Assembly (NCBI RefSeq): GCF_008065115.1
Contig: NZ_CP042913.1
Location: forward strand, 3,817,658 to 3,881,657
DNA: 64,000 nt
Source: Bythopirellula goksoeyrii
GTDB lineage: Bacteria > Planctomycetota > Planctomycetia > Pirellulales > Lacipirellulaceae
Direction of reading: 5' to 3'
Positions 1-9,502 of the stretch are shown here, in pieces. Made by a program: the position numbers and the translations under genes. Within the stretch, counting starts at the first letter, position 1. The number at the start of each line of letters is the position of its first letter. The notes beneath the pieces are model-generated. The model was not told where the DNA came from. It saw only the letters and a list, made by a program, of their open reading frames with translations, and did not search any database.

Positions 1-2235
1 CAAATGGAAACAATTAATACCACATTGCCTGAAGGTGTAGTCGCAAGAACGCTCTATAACCGCACGAGCCTTGTGGATGCAACCATTCACACCGTTCAAA
101 AAAACTTGGTCGAGGGAGCGCTCTTAGTCATAGTTATTTTGTTTTGTATTTTAGGAAACTTTAAAGTCGCCCTTATTGTTGCCCTCGCCATCCCGCTATC
201 GATGCTTTTTGCAGTTACTGGGATGGTAAATAACAGAATTAGTGGGAACCTCTTGAGTCTAGGGGCTATCGATTTCGGCATTATAGTGGATGGCTCTGTT
301 GTTATGGCGGAAAATATTATTAGGCGCTTTGCGGAGAGGCAGCACAGTCTTCGCCGAACGCTTACGAGATCGGAACGCTTTGAAGAGACCTTTGCCGCAG
401 CTAAAGAAGTGGCCAGCCCTGTGCTTTCTGGCGTCGGCATTATAATGATAGTTTACCTTCCGATTTTAACGCTTACGGGCGTCGAAGGAAAGATGTTCGT
501 CCCTATGGCGAAAGTCGTCTTACTTGCGCTATTTGGCGCGCTGGTTCTGTCTTTTACTTTTGTCCCTGCGATGATAGCTATTTTTCTCACGGGCAAGGTA
601 AGTGAAGAAGAAGGAGCTATCGTTGGATTTCTCAAGCGACACTATAAATCAGCGCTAAGTTTTAGCCTTCGTCAAAGAACTCTTGTAGGAGTACTGGCCG
701 CTACAATTTTGATAACATCAGTACTTCTCGGCAGAAGCCTCGGCAGCGAATTTGTCCCTTCACTTGATGAACACGATCTTGCTGTCCAGGCACTTCGTAT
801 TCCCGCTACGTCTCTAAGTGAATCGATTAAGATGCAAAAGGAAGTAGAAAAGGCACTTTTAAAATTTCCAGAAGTAGAACTGACATTTGCTCGTATTGGA
901 ACGGCAGAGGTTGCAACTGACCCTATGCCACCGAATATAGCCGATGGTTATGTGATTATAAAACCGAGAAGTGAATGGCCCAATCCCTCAAAGTCAAAAT
1001 CAGATCTTATCGCTGAGATTGAAGAGGTTCTGGAGGAAATTCCAGGAAATGCTTACGAATTTTCTCAACCAATCGAACTCAGATTTAATGAGCTTATTTC
1101 GGGTGTGAGAAGTGATGTTGCTGTAAAGATATTTGGTGACGATCTGGACGTGCTCTTAGAAAAGGCAACGGAGGTAAGCTCCCTTTTAAACAAGGTCGAA
1201 GGGGCCAGTGACGTGAAGGTGGAGCAGGTTAGTGGGCTTCCTTCCCTATTTATCGACATTAATAATCAGGCGATTGCCCGTTATGGCTTGGATGTAGTGG
1301 ACGTTCAAAATGTAGTTGCTATGGCACTAGGAGGAAAAGAGGCAGGACTTATCTTTGAAGGGGATCAACGCTTTGATATTGTTGTACGTTTACCTGAAGA
1401 AATGCGGCAAAACATTAATTTGATAGGGCAACTCCCAATCCCACTGAAAGTCGAGAGTGCGCCTGAGAGTCAAAAGCATTCTCATAGCCAAGACTATTCA
1501 CCAAGTATTGTGCCGTTAAACGAAGTTGCTACAGTCTCGATTGTGGAAGGGGCGAATCAAGTAAGCCGAGAAAATGCAAAACGGCGAATCGTTGCTCAAG
1601 CTAACATTCGAGGACGTGATATGGGCTCTTTTGTAGAAGAAGCTACTGAGCTCATAGAAAAAAATATTAAATTACCTGCCGGGTATTGGTATAAGTGGGG
1701 TGGACAGTTTGAGAATCTCGCTCGTGCTAAAACGAGACTTAAAATTGTAGTTCCTGTTGCACTACTCTTAATTTTTATTATTCTTTTTTCTACCTTTAAT
1801 TCTATCCGAAACACTTTGGTCATTTTTTCTGGAATTCCATTTGCGCTCACTGGAGGTGTAATGGCGCTTGTCATAAGAGGAATTCCATTTTCCATTTCTG
1901 CCGGAGTAGGTTTCATAGCGCTTTCAGGAGTTGCCGTACTTAATGGTGTTGTTATGGTGAGTTTTATTCGCCAATTGATAGATGATGGCATGGATATTGA
2001 ACAAGCAGTAACTCAAGGGGCCTTAACGCGACTTAGGCCTGTCATTATGACGGCTCTTGTAGCCTCCATAGGCTTTATTCCCATGGCGATTGCTACTGGA
2101 ACAGGTTCAGAAGTGCAAAGACCTCTAGCAACGGTGGTGATAGGTGGAATTATCTCATCGACCGTTCTCACCTTGTTAGTTTTACCGATGTTATTCTCTG
2201 TATTTTACAGGGATGAAAAGGATATAAAAATTTAG
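1..2235 (+). CDS. Heavy-metal efflux RND pump, CzcA/CusA family (C-terminal part, cut by window edge)
   Basis: Inner-membrane proton-driven pump subunit of a tripartite metal efflux system. The frame is open from base 1, so the Met at base 4 is probably internal and roughly 300 N-terminal residues lie outside the window (family length about 1,040). Visible parts are the first membrane block with the proton-relay segment GAIDFGIIVDGSVVMAEN (about residue 87), a periplasmic porter loop, a second membrane block, and the typical tail RLRPVIMTALVASIGFIPMA followed by SEVQRPLATVV. A small His-rich insert (SQKHSHSQDY, about residue 488) sits in the second periplasmic loop. The gene is AT-rich with codon use unlike the other RND genes here, which suggests acquisition from a distant donor, perhaps a gammaproteobacterium (inference). 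Metal specificity cannot be read from the sequence. Confidence 0.93.
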   Translation, partial: QMETINTTLPEGVVARTLYNRTSLVDATIHTVQKNLVEGALLVIVILFCILGNFKVALIVALAIPLSMLFAVTGMVNNRISGNLLSLGAIDFGIIVDGSVVMAENIIRRFAERQHSLRRTLTRSERFEETFAAAKEVASPVLSGVGIIMIVYLPILTLTGVEGKMFVPMAKVVLLALFGALVLSFTFVPAMIAIFLTGKVSEEEGAIVGFLKRHYKSALSFSLRQRTLVGVLAATILITSVLLGRSLGSEFVPSLDEHDLAVQALRIPATSLSESIKMQKEVEKALLKFPEVELTFARIGTAEVATDPMPPNIADGYVIIKPRSEWPNPSKSKSDLIAEIEEVLEEIPGNAYEFSQPIELRFNELISGVRSDVAVKIFGDDLDVLLEKATEVSSLLNKVEGASDVKVEQVSGLPSLFIDINNQAIARYGLDVVDVQNVVAMALGGKEAGLIFEGDQRFDIVVRLPEEMRQNINLIGQLPIPLKVESAPESQKHSHSQDYSPSIVPLNEVATVSIVEGANQVSRENAKRRIVAQANIRGRDMGSFVEEATELIEKNIKLPAGYWYKWGGQFENLARAKTRLKIVVPVALLLIFIILFSTFNSIRNTLVIFSGIPFALTGGVMALVIRGIPFSISAGVGFIALSGVAVLNGVVMVSFIRQLIDDGMDIEQAVTQGALTRLRPVIMTALVASIGFIPMAIATGTGSEVQRPLATVVIGGIISSTVLTLLVLPMLFSVFYRDEKDIKI

Positions 2236-2260
2236 CAGCACGTTTCAAAGTCCCTGCCAC

Positions 2261-2423
2261 AAGGAACGCGACCATGCCCAGGCTCATCCATAGGTTTTGA
2301 CGAATTATGTTGCGTGTCGCGCGGCTCACCAACTTGCTGATTATCGCCCGAGATCATAATCATTCGCTTAACACCGAGTTCTCTCAGTCGCGAAATTGTC
2401 CGCTTGGCCGCTTCACGCGGTGT
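2261..2423 (-). pseudogene. P-type metal ATPase remnant with internal deletion
   Basis: Two short stretches resemble parts of the intact P-type ATPase gene at 39469-41931. Bases 2423-2331 read TPREAAKRTISRLRELGVKR and continue into the hinge motif MISGDNQQV. Bases 2323-2261 match the last membrane region (TRNIIRQNLWMSLGMVA) in another frame. About 100 codons that separate these pieces in the intact gene, including the GDGVNDAP motif, are missing at the join. It cannot encode a working pump. The following bases 2424-2614 hold no gene I can recognise. Confidence 0.8.
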
Positions 2424-2614
2424 ATTTATCTCGTATCAAACGATTCACAACTGGCCGGAAACTGAAGGAAATCAACTACGGAATCACTTCCTGCGGAGTC
2501 CTCTGACTTGCTCTGTTGCGGTCGAGTTCGAGCAGGAGATAGGCTCCCCCGCTCGTAATGAACTCCAAGGGAAGCAACCACGAGGATGCTTTCCGCAACT
2601 CCTCTGGCATTTCA

Positions 2615-4099
2615 CTATCTCAAATCTTCATTATCTCCACTCTTTAAGAGAACAAAATGCTTTTGCTGAGGGGTTGCTAACAAAGCCAAAATCCCTATTT
2701 CACTTGACTTATCATTTATTGCTCGTTGATAGTCCGCAAGACTAGTCACAGTCGTCTTGTCAACTCGCATGATAATCATACCGGCACTGACTCCCTCCTT
2801 CGCAGCCACTCCTTGGGGAAAGACATAAGTAACGACTATTCCTTCTAGATCATCACTATATCCAAGTTTCTCAGTTTCTACTGAAGCGAGCTCATCGACC
2901 ACCAATCCATACATGGTATCGACAAACCCGTTTGACGTCTGATGTGGTGTGTTCTGCTGGGGAGCACTATGGTTATTGACATCAAGAAGTTCTGGAATGA
3001 ATTTTATCTTGAGGATTGAACCGTCTCGGAAAACTTCCAATGATAAAGGTATTTGGGGAGTTGCTTTCTCAATTGCCCTGACAATATCACGACTATTTCG
3101 AATCGGCACATCACACATGCGAGTCACCACATCGCCGACTTGCATTCCTGCCCTTGCCACCGCAGAGTGAGGCTTGACGGCACACACCAACAGGCCTTCG
3201 TTATGGTTAAGGCCAAGATACTCCGCTACCCTGGATTCTATAGGTTCGGTGTCAAAACCAAGCTGAGCATGAGTAACCTTACCATCTTCGATCAGTCGTT
3301 GGGCAATCTGTTTGGCCGTATTGATTGGAATGGCCAACCCTATGCCTTGAAATCCCTCGTGGCTACCGTAACCCCCTTCGCTAATCCCCACGACTTGCCC
3401 CTGAAGATTAATAATAGGACCTCCAGAGTTCCCTGGATTGCTAGCAGCGTCGGTTTGCAGCAAGGGCGTTCGAGGAGCTGTTGGTAAGAGTCGATCCGTT
3501 GCACTGATGATGCCTGTACTGACAGATAGTCCCAATTCATAGGGATTACCAATAGAAACTACCCAGTCTCCAATTTCCAGGTTATCGGAGTTGCCGAGTT
3601 GCGCTACTGTTAAGGAATCGTCCTTAGGAATTTGAATGACTGCCAAATCGGTTACGGGATCGGAAAATACTTTAAGCGATTCATATTTACGACCATCCGA
3701 CAATCGCACAAAGATAGTCTCTGCCGAATCAACGACATGATTACACGTGAGTATGAAGCCTCGATGGTCAATGATCAGCCCAGTTCCCGAACCATCTTGA
3801 GGGATGAAGGTCGATCCCAAAGACTCAGAAGCGTTCTCTGTTGCAAACGATTTCTCAGGATGATTGGAAAGGGAGCGCCAATTGGGGAGATTTCGAGGTC
3901 CGCGTAAAACCTCAATCGTCACGACAGCGGGAAGCACGGACTGAACTGTCTGGCGAAAACAGTCGCTTAATATTTGTGGGTGCTGTGAAAATTGTTGTGA
4001 TCCTAATGACGTTTGACCAGGAGCATCTCCTGTAAAGAGTGCACACGCAAGCATGCTCGCAAGTGATAAACACACCTTGGGATTTGTTAAGCAACGCAT
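2615..4099 (-). CDS. HtrA/DegP-like periplasmic serine protease with two PDZ domains
   Basis: Envelope quality-control protease of the S1C (HtrA/DegP/DegQ) family, 494 aa from the chosen start. The start at 4099 is preceded by GGAG at 10-nt spacing and gives an N-terminal signal peptide (MRCLTNPKVCLSLASMLACA); an upstream Met at 4138 lacks such support. The trypsin-like domain shows the catalytic His in CNHVV, Asp in TDLAV and Ser in NPGNSGGP. A first PDZ domain follows (SRVAEYLGLNHNEGLLV region) and a second, more divergent one ends the protein. It stands alone between a dead ATPase fragment and a SulP remnant. Metal or misfolding stress may induce it, but no regulatory site is visible. Confidence 0.93.
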   Translation of the reverse strand: MRCLTNPKVCLSLASMLACALFTGDAPGQTSLGSQQFSQHPQILSDCFRQTVQSVLPAVVTIEVLRGPRNLPNWRSLSNHPEKSFATENASESLGSTFIPQDGSGTGLIIDHRGFILTCNHVVDSAETIFVRLSDGRKYESLKVFSDPVTDLAVIQIPKDDSLTVAQLGNSDNLEIGDWVVSIGNPYELGLSVSTGIISATDRLLPTAPRTPLLQTDAASNPGNSGGPIINLQGQVVGISEGGYGSHEGFQGIGLAIPINTAKQIAQRLIEDGKVTHAQLGFDTEPIESRVAEYLGLNHNEGLLVCAVKPHSAVARAGMQVGDVVTRMCDVPIRNSRDIVRAIEKATPQIPLSLEVFRDGSILKIKFIPELLDVNNHSAPQQNTPHQTSNGFVDTMYGLVVDELASVETEKLGYSDDLEGIVVTYVFPQGVAAKEGVSAGMIIMRVDKTTVTSLADYQRAINDKSSEIGILALLATPQQKHFVLLKSGDNEDLR

Positions 4100-4186
4100 G
4101 AGTTCGATTCTCCAGAAGATTGTATTAGTAGCGCGCACGTTGCATGCCCAAAAGAACTCTGATTTTGACCTGCCAAAATGCTGTTT

Positions 4187-4489
4187 TCACATAACCGATT
4201 TAAAATCCGTATATCGCGAATGCAGTGATGGCCAGTCGATAATCACCCTCCCGCCTGAGTGCTCATGCTGTTTTTTCCAGGTCATCAATAATTCCAGGCA
4301 AGCGTGATCAATATAATTGAGATGTTCGAAGCCTCGGAGATGCTGATTGGCAGGAGTGTCTTCTGTACCGCGTTCTTCAACGTGGAAGACCGTGAGCGTA
4401 GCTTCCCGGCCGCCTTCCACATGCGTTGATCGCTCATAATAAAAGACTCCTAAGGGTGGAAGACCATCAATCGTAACTTCTCGTGGGTC
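4187..4489 (-). pseudogene. C-terminal remnant of a SulP-type anion transporter
   Basis: The frame from about 4489 to 4187 reads PREVTIDGLPPLGVFYYERS and later HLNYIDHACLELLMTWKKQH, ending in VIIDWPSLH. This pattern resembles the cytoplasmic tail (STAS-like part) of planctomycete SulP inorganic anion/bicarbonate transporters. No membrane segments precede it: an in-frame stop lies just upstream of 4489, and bases 4490-4680 hold no recognisable coding sequence. It could be translated from a GTG at 4420, but only as a fragment of 77 aa. Assignment to SulP is from motif memory and needs a profile search. Confidence 0.6.
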
Positions 4490-4680
4490 TCATTGTCTAT
4501 GATGCAGTACATTCTATCAGGAGAACTGCAAAGTCATTTTTTCACACCGCTATCAGTGATTCGGCAGCGGTGCTTGCAGGACTTATTCCTCGTCTGTCTC
4601 TGATAGTGACGTGGTCACCTGACAGCTTGCAAGCTGTGCCAAAGGGCAAGAAAACGGACTTTGCAGTTCTCCTGTACATT

Positions 4681-5769
4681 CTATAGCACAACTCCGCTAC
4701 CCCATACCAATGGGTCCGGTATTCCTTCATCATCAATGAGCTGACGAATATCGATCTCGATGCTTCGGCTTAGGTCTGTAATCGGGACGTCGTTAGGGCC
4801 ACCCTCAAACGGATTCTCTGAATGCTCGCCGACGATTTCCAACGCATAAAACACCCAAGAAACGGTGGCGCTGAAAGGAATCGAAAACCAGACGAAATGT
4901 TTGCCCATAAAGACCCATAAAGCGTGAAGCCCAGCCCTCGCAGATTCATGCGCAGGATGTTCTGAAATAATGTGATCACCAATCTTCTCAAATTCCTCCA
5001 TCACGCCATACGGTAACAGAAAGATAAATAACCATACGAACATGTAGTTCAGCGTTGCAAACTGACGCGGATAAGGAAAGTTCTTGATGCGTTCCGATTT
5101 CCCCTGCAATGCATACAACTCCGATAGCGCTTGTTCGATCGCAACGTGCTCATAGGCTCCGACAAGATTGCGTTGTCGAAGCTCTTTGATCCGTGCGGAC
5201 TGTATGCCCAAAAGTTGAGATGCTTGATTCTCTTTCTCAAACACATCCTTTAATTCGGTCTGCGTTATATATTGTGCAATCGCCTCCCGACAAGGGACAT
5301 CTGATTCCAATATATTGACGACAACACCTCGAAACCGTTTGTTTGCGGGAGATGCACGTTTGTTTTCCCACTGACGCACTGTCCGCAACTGATACCTTAG
5401 TGCGGTCAACCAAGCGACATGTCGATGCACCATTTCACGGTGTATCGACTTGAGTTCGTCCGCGGGCAATTGGTCATCTTGAACGAAGTCCCTCACCATT
5501 ATCGTGAAGGATCGCGATGCATTAACGATGCCGCCCCAAATCTTCCGAGCCTCCCACAAGCGATCGTAAGAAGCGTTGTTCTTGAAGCCGACAATAAAAG
5601 CAACAGCCGTACCAACCACGCTGAGCGGAAGCCACGGCACGTGTAGCCAAGTCAGTCCAAGGATGTCGTACAGAAAAACCGGGACAAGCGCCAGTAACAG
5701 GAAGCCAATAATATGCCCCCGCGTCCAGCGAAGCATCTTGCTGATTGGTACAGTTTTTCTAATGTACAT
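4681..5769 (-). CDS. Bestrophin-family anion channel
   Basis: A 362-aa membrane protein of the bestrophin / UPF0187 family, which forms pentameric chloride- or bicarbonate-permeable channels. The N-terminus MYIRKTVPISKMLRW is followed by two membrane helices (IIGFLLLALVPVFLYDIL and WLPLSVVGTAVAFIVGF), then the family signature region FKNNASYDRLWEARKIWGG. After a long helical cytoplasmic stretch come two further helices (NYMFVWLFIFLLPYGV and WFSIPFSATVSWVFYALE). Length is in the family range. A carbonic anhydrase gene and a SulP remnant lie nearby, which fits a bicarbonate-related role (inference). Confidence 0.85.
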   Translation of the reverse strand: MYIRKTVPISKMLRWTRGHIIGFLLLALVPVFLYDILGLTWLHVPWLPLSVVGTAVAFIVGFKNNASYDRLWEARKIWGGIVNASRSFTIMVRDFVQDDQLPADELKSIHREMVHRHVAWLTALRYQLRTVRQWENKRASPANKRFRGVVVNILESDVPCREAIAQYITQTELKDVFEKENQASQLLGIQSARIKELRQRNLVGAYEHVAIEQALSELYALQGKSERIKNFPYPRQFATLNYMFVWLFIFLLPYGVMEEFEKIGDHIISEHPAHESARAGLHALWVFMGKHFVWFSIPFSATVSWVFYALEIVGEHSENPFEGGPNDVPITDLSRSIEIDIRQLIDDEGIPDPLVWGSGVVL

Positions 5770-5862
5770 AAGTGAATCCGTGACTGCTTGAATGAACCCA
5801 GCTCACTAGCCGGATTAAAAGTCGATTAGAGTGACGTGCGCTAGGTGAGACAAAGAGCATGT

Positions 5863-6546
5863 TTACGCGGCGGAAAGCCTGTCAAGTTCATACGTAACAC
5901 CTTCGACAAGTTGTATCCTTTGCTTCGCGAATGCGGCGGTGCCTGCGTCCTGGGTGGCAATGATGATCGTTTGTCCGTTCCTGTGAAAATCACTGAGATA
6001 GCTCATCACTTGCTGGCCCGTTCCCGAATCGAGGTTCCGCGTCGGTTCGTCCGCAAGTATTACCTGCGGATCGTTCGCTAATGTGCGGGCCAGAGCGACC
6101 CGCTGTTGTTGGCCTGGGCTCAGTTCCGATGGCAGGTGGTCCGCTCGATCGGATAGCCCCACTCGTTCGAGAAGTTGGAGACCACGTTCTCGTTGCTCTT
6201 CCTCTGGCTTGCCAGAGAGCATTAGCGGAATCTGGACGTTCTCACAGGCCGACAGCCATGTCACGAGATTGACGGACTGAAAGACGAAGCCTATTTTATC
6301 GCTTCGCAGTTTGGTTCGTTCGTCAATCGACATTCCGTACAATGAGCGGTCCCCAAACAAGACGATGCCCGATGACGGAGCCAGCAACCCACCCAGAATC
6401 GACAGCAATGTCGTCTTGCCACTGCCGCTGGGTCCGACTATTGCAATGTAGTCATTGTCGGATACTTCAAGATTGCAGTTATCGAGTGCGGTCGCGACGT
6501 TGTGGCGACGCTTGTAGGTTTGAGTAACTGATTGAAGTTGGTACAT
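5863..6546 (-). CDS. ABC transporter ATP-binding protein (LolD/MacB type)
   Basis: 227-aa nucleotide-binding subunit pairing with the permease at 6582-7829. Walker [10 protein letters not shown], signature [12 protein letters not shown], Walker B VILADEPT and the switch His in IIATQD-like context (Gln/Asp region, no clear His) are seen. The Walker B is followed by RNLD where the family usually has GNLD. An AGGG ribosome site lies 8 nt before the ATG. The gene is 35 bp downstream of the permease, so they form an operon. LolD/MacB-type ATPases drive mechanotransmission rather than import. The substrate is unknown. Confidence 0.9.
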   Translation of the reverse strand: MYQLQSVTQTYKRRHNVATALDNCNLEVSDNDYIAIVGPSGSGKTTLLSILGGLLAPSSGIVLFGDRSLYGMSIDERTKLRSDKIGFVFQSVNLVTWLSACENVQIPLMLSGKPEEEQRERGLQLLERVGLSDRADHLPSELSPGQQQRVALARTLANDPQVILADEPTRNLDSGTGQQVMSYLSDFHRNGQTIIIATQDAGTAAFAKQRIQLVEGVTYELDRLSAA

Positions 6547-6581
6547 GGGGAGACCCTTTCGCTATTGTGTTTCCTAGGATT

Positions 6582-7829
6582 TCAGCCGCGCTGGTGGCTG
6601 TGGCCTGCTTCATTAAGAAGCAGGCAAGGATCAACGACAGCTGCAAATGTGGCGGGCAGAAAGCTGGCGGCGATAGTAACTGTGACTGCATAGACGATGC
6701 CAACGAATAAAAGATGCGGCATTGGCTGAACAGAAACGCCTAACAGTTGTTGTCCTACGACCGCGGCGAGGGCGGTGCCCACAACGAACCCTCCTAGTCC
6801 TCCGGCCAAACCAAGCAGCGTTGCCTTGCCGAGGAACATTAGAATCACGAAACTGCGGCTGGCACCAAGTACCTTCAGCGTGCCGATTTCCTTCCGACGT
6901 TCGGTCACGTTGTGATACATACTGCGGGCGAGACTCATTCCTCCGACACTCAGCAGAATCGAGAGAGACACCCATAAAACGTCTGCCACCCGACCATTGA
7001 CGGCGGCTAGTGCCTGCACTACTTGAGCGATGGTGATGATACGATACTCCGGAAGTTCGGCGGAAAGATTCGTCATCAAACTCTCAGCAGCGTCTTCGCA
7101 GCACGCCATGATCTCGATGGCGTTCACAACCGGCCCAGTACCGGACAGGTCCTGAACACTATGCAGGTGGGCGTATAAGCGGCTGTCGTCGATAGTACCT
7201 GTTGATGGGAGCACGGAGAGAACAGCAAAGGTTTCGCCGAGTACCGTTAGATCATCACCGACATTGACTCCCAATTGGGTAGCCAGATATTGCCCAAGAA
7301 TCACTTCGCGTTCACCAAGTTCCTGGAGGTTCCTGCTCATGGCGAACGATTTCGGATAATTGGTTCCTGCATCGGCGTCAGCCTTTGTCCCACAGCAGCA
7401 ATGGGCAGAGCCGACGGTGTTGATTGATCCAAGGTCTTGGCGATCTGACTTCGCGTGCAACTCGGATTGCGGGAGAATGCCTGTGAATAGGACGGGCACT
7501 GAATCGACATCCGATACCACGCTGAGAATTGGGGCAACGTTCTTTACTCCCGGCATTTTCGCCAGAGCCAGTCGCGAAGCATATTCGTCCGGCATCGTGT
7601 AGCCATGCACGTCGGCCGCGTAATAGTCCTGCAGGGTGACTGCTGGTGGCAACACCAACACGTTCGCTTTGAGGGATTCCATGTCCTCAGCGTTCTTCTG
7701 GTCGGAGGAGATCGTAATATTTCGACTCGCCACCATGGCCGTCACGCCTAGAGTGATCGCCAATAAACTGGGCAGCATTGACGATGGCCGCTTCCAAAGT
7801 TCTTTCCAAATCATTGATCGTAGTTTCAT
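6582..7829 (-). CDS. ABC transporter permease, FtsX/MacB type
   Basis: 415-aa permease from the start at 7829 ([15 protein letters not shown]), which has AGGG at suitable distance; in-frame starts up to 7895 are less likely. One N-terminal membrane helix ([18 protein letters not shown]), a large periplasmic domain, then three C-terminal helices in the FtsX domain ([54 protein letters not shown]). The periplasmic domain carries unusual Cys clusters, AHCCCG and MACCED, which suggest metal contact (inference). It is the first gene of a two-gene operon with the ATPase below it. Confidence 0.88.
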   Translation of the reverse strand: MKLRSMIWKELWKRPSSMLPSLLAITLGVTAMVASRNITISSDQKNAEDMESLKANVLVLPPAVTLQDYYAADVHGYTMPDEYASRLALAKMPGVKNVAPILSVVSDVDSVPVLFTGILPQSELHAKSDRQDLGSINTVGSAHCCCGTKADADAGTNYPKSFAMSRNLQELGEREVILGQYLATQLGVNVGDDLTVLGETFAVLSVLPSTGTIDDSRLYAHLHSVQDLSGTGPVVNAIEIMACCEDAAESLMTNLSAELPEYRIITIAQVVQALAAVNGRVADVLWVSLSILLSVGGMSLARSMYHNVTERRKEIGTLKVLGASRSFVILMFLGKATLLGLAGGLGGFVVGTALAAVVGQQLLGVSVQPMPHLLFVGIVYAVTVTIAASFLPATFAAVVDPCLLLNEAGHSHQRG

Positions 7830-7928
7830 GGAATCCATCCCTAAGAAGATTGTTGAAGTGTTGTAAGTCACTTTCGCAATGTTGATAGAAAACAAATCGG
7901 AGTTAGATTATTTAACCAACTCTATATC

Positions 7929-8594
7929 TCAAGTAGAGACCCCCTCCATTGTTTCGCAGTTGGAATAGCTGTAAACTTGTTCGAGTGGAAGATATCTATG
8001 TAGCTGCGGTACGTAAACAGATACCTGCCCCGTCTCGAAGCAGTAGATCCAGCCGTGTAGTTTCAGCTCATGACGCGATAAAGCTGCTGCTACGGATGGA
8101 TGCGTTCTAAGATTTTGCAATTGTACGATTACATTCTCCTCTGCAGCTTTGGTCACGCGCTCTTGATCATTCACGAGTTGATTATAGTTTTGATGAATGA
8201 TGCGCAAGGTCGCTTCCGCATTAGCCAACCAGGCATGTACCGTTGGTGAATCACCACACTTTTCAGGATGGATGAGGCTGGTCATTGCCCCGCAATATGA
8301 GTGGCCGCAAATGATAATATCTGGCACTTTTAACGTAGCTACTGCATACTCGATCGTAGCTGCCTCTCCGCCATGAGCACTTCCAAAGGGCGGAACGAGA
8401 TTACCGGCGTTTCGCAGAATGAACAATTCTCCTGGCCCTGTCTGCGTCAACAGGCTTGGGTGAATCTGCGAATCGGAACACGTAATGACAAGGGCTAACG
8501 GCTGTTGTCCCAACGTGAGCCGATGAAATACGTTCTGGTAATGACTGAAAATGTTCCTCTGGAAATAATCGATTCCATCGATAAGTTTTTGCAT
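7929..8594 (-). CDS. Beta-class carbonic anhydrase-like protein
   Basis: 221 aa, interconverting CO2 and bicarbonate if active. The start at 8594 is chosen because AGGAGG lies 8 nt upstream; the frame also opens at a TTG two codons earlier. Zn ligands are seen as Cys in ITCSDSQIHP and the His/Cys pair in GHSYCGAM. The usual CxDxR dyad reads CSDSQ, so the Arg that positions the catalytic Asp is replaced by Gln. The rest of the fold (GELFILRNAGNLVPPFG) is well kept. Neighbours include a bestrophin channel and a SulP remnant, a setting suited to bicarbonate handling. Confidence 0.9.
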   Translation of the reverse strand: MQKLIDGIDYFQRNIFSHYQNVFHRLTLGQQPLALVITCSDSQIHPSLLTQTGPGELFILRNAGNLVPPFGSAHGGEAATIEYAVATLKVPDIIICGHSYCGAMTSLIHPEKCGDSPTVHAWLANAEATLRIIHQNYNQLVNDQERVTKAAEENVIVQLQNLRTHPSVAAALSRHELKLHGWIYCFETGQVSVYVPQLHRYLPLEQVYSYSNCETMEGVST

Positions 8595-8771
8595 TGTCAA
8601 TATCCTCCTGAAATGTGTTTCGTATTCTTACAATCTCTTATATGAACAATGAGTTTCAAGAAACTCTTAGAGCCTATTCCCAACACTTCCCGAAACGCTG
8701 CGATTACAGTGCTGACATTCGGTTCTGAGATATGTTCTTCGTCGGCTGCTTGGGTAGTGTTGAAGTATCCT

Positions 8772-9305
8772 TTAGATTGCCGTGGGACGGCGGAAGTTAT
8801 ACACATTCCGGCTCGCGGCGGAGATCTTCCGTGACATTCGATCATGCAAACTGTCGACCAGAGTGTCGAGCACTCCACCATAAACGATGACCTCGTCGAT
8901 ACCAGCCATGCTTAGCCACTGATCGAGCGCACTGGCTGGCTTAGGTGTATAGATCCAGACTGGCCGGCTCGAATCGACAAGTCGTAGTTTGGCGGACGTC
9001 AACCAAGAACTTTCATCAGGTTGTGTCGCACTGAGAAGTACCAGGTCCGGACTATTGCTAACTATCTGCCCTGCTAATTCAGTCGCATTTTCTGCCCTAT
9101 AAATGACAAGACCTAGATGTTTCAAGAGAGAAGCAAGTGAGGCATACACTTCGTCACGAAACTCTGCTATTACAACTGAATTGATAGATCTGTTCGAACT
9201 TGCCTTTTGTGGACAAGTCGAATGCCAATTTCTGCTTTGGCGTGAGAAGCTCAGACTTCTAGCATTTCCTTCAAACTCGCGCAGGGAATTGTTAGAAATA
9301 AACAT
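8772..9305 (-). CDS. Response-regulator-like protein with degenerate receiver domain
   Basis: 177 aa from the ATG at 9305, which has AAGGAG 6-7 nt upstream; longer upstream frame is probably untranslated. After a Ser/Arg-rich N-terminal tail of about 45 residues the protein follows the receiver pattern: VVIAEFRDEVYASLASLLK, then SPDLVLLSATQPDESSW. The phospho-acceptor position (usual LLDLMMP) is Ser and the acidic pair at the start is missing, so it is probably not phosphorylated in the normal way. No output domain is visible. It follows a small Cys-rich exported protein and precedes the carbonic anhydrase. Confidence 0.55.
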   Translation of the reverse strand: MFISNNSLREFEGNARSLSFSRQSRNWHSTCPQKASSNRSINSVVIAEFRDEVYASLASLLKHLGLVIYRAENATELAGQIVSNSPDLVLLSATQPDESSWLTSAKLRLVDSSRPVWIYTPKPASALDQWLSMAGIDEVIVYGGVLDTLVDSLHDRMSRKISAASRNVYNFRRPTAI

Positions 9306-9502
9306 AATAAACTCCTTTTGAAACCTTTGTGTTTTGAAATCTTGGGACGTGATTGCTGTTTTCCACAGCTTTGGGAGATGATTGCCGCAGAACCGCATCG
9401 TTATTGGGATATGCAGATGCAGTTCTGTTGGCGAACTAGCGCAAGAAGCGGTCAACTGACGACTATTCTCGGAGCCATTCAGTAAGCCTAGCGCTTAGGC
9501 AA

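Noticed and set aside
2404-2745. Plus-strand frame across the ATPase remnant and the HtrA 3' end
   Set aside because: It spans a pseudogene and the tail of a real gene, with no protein pattern.
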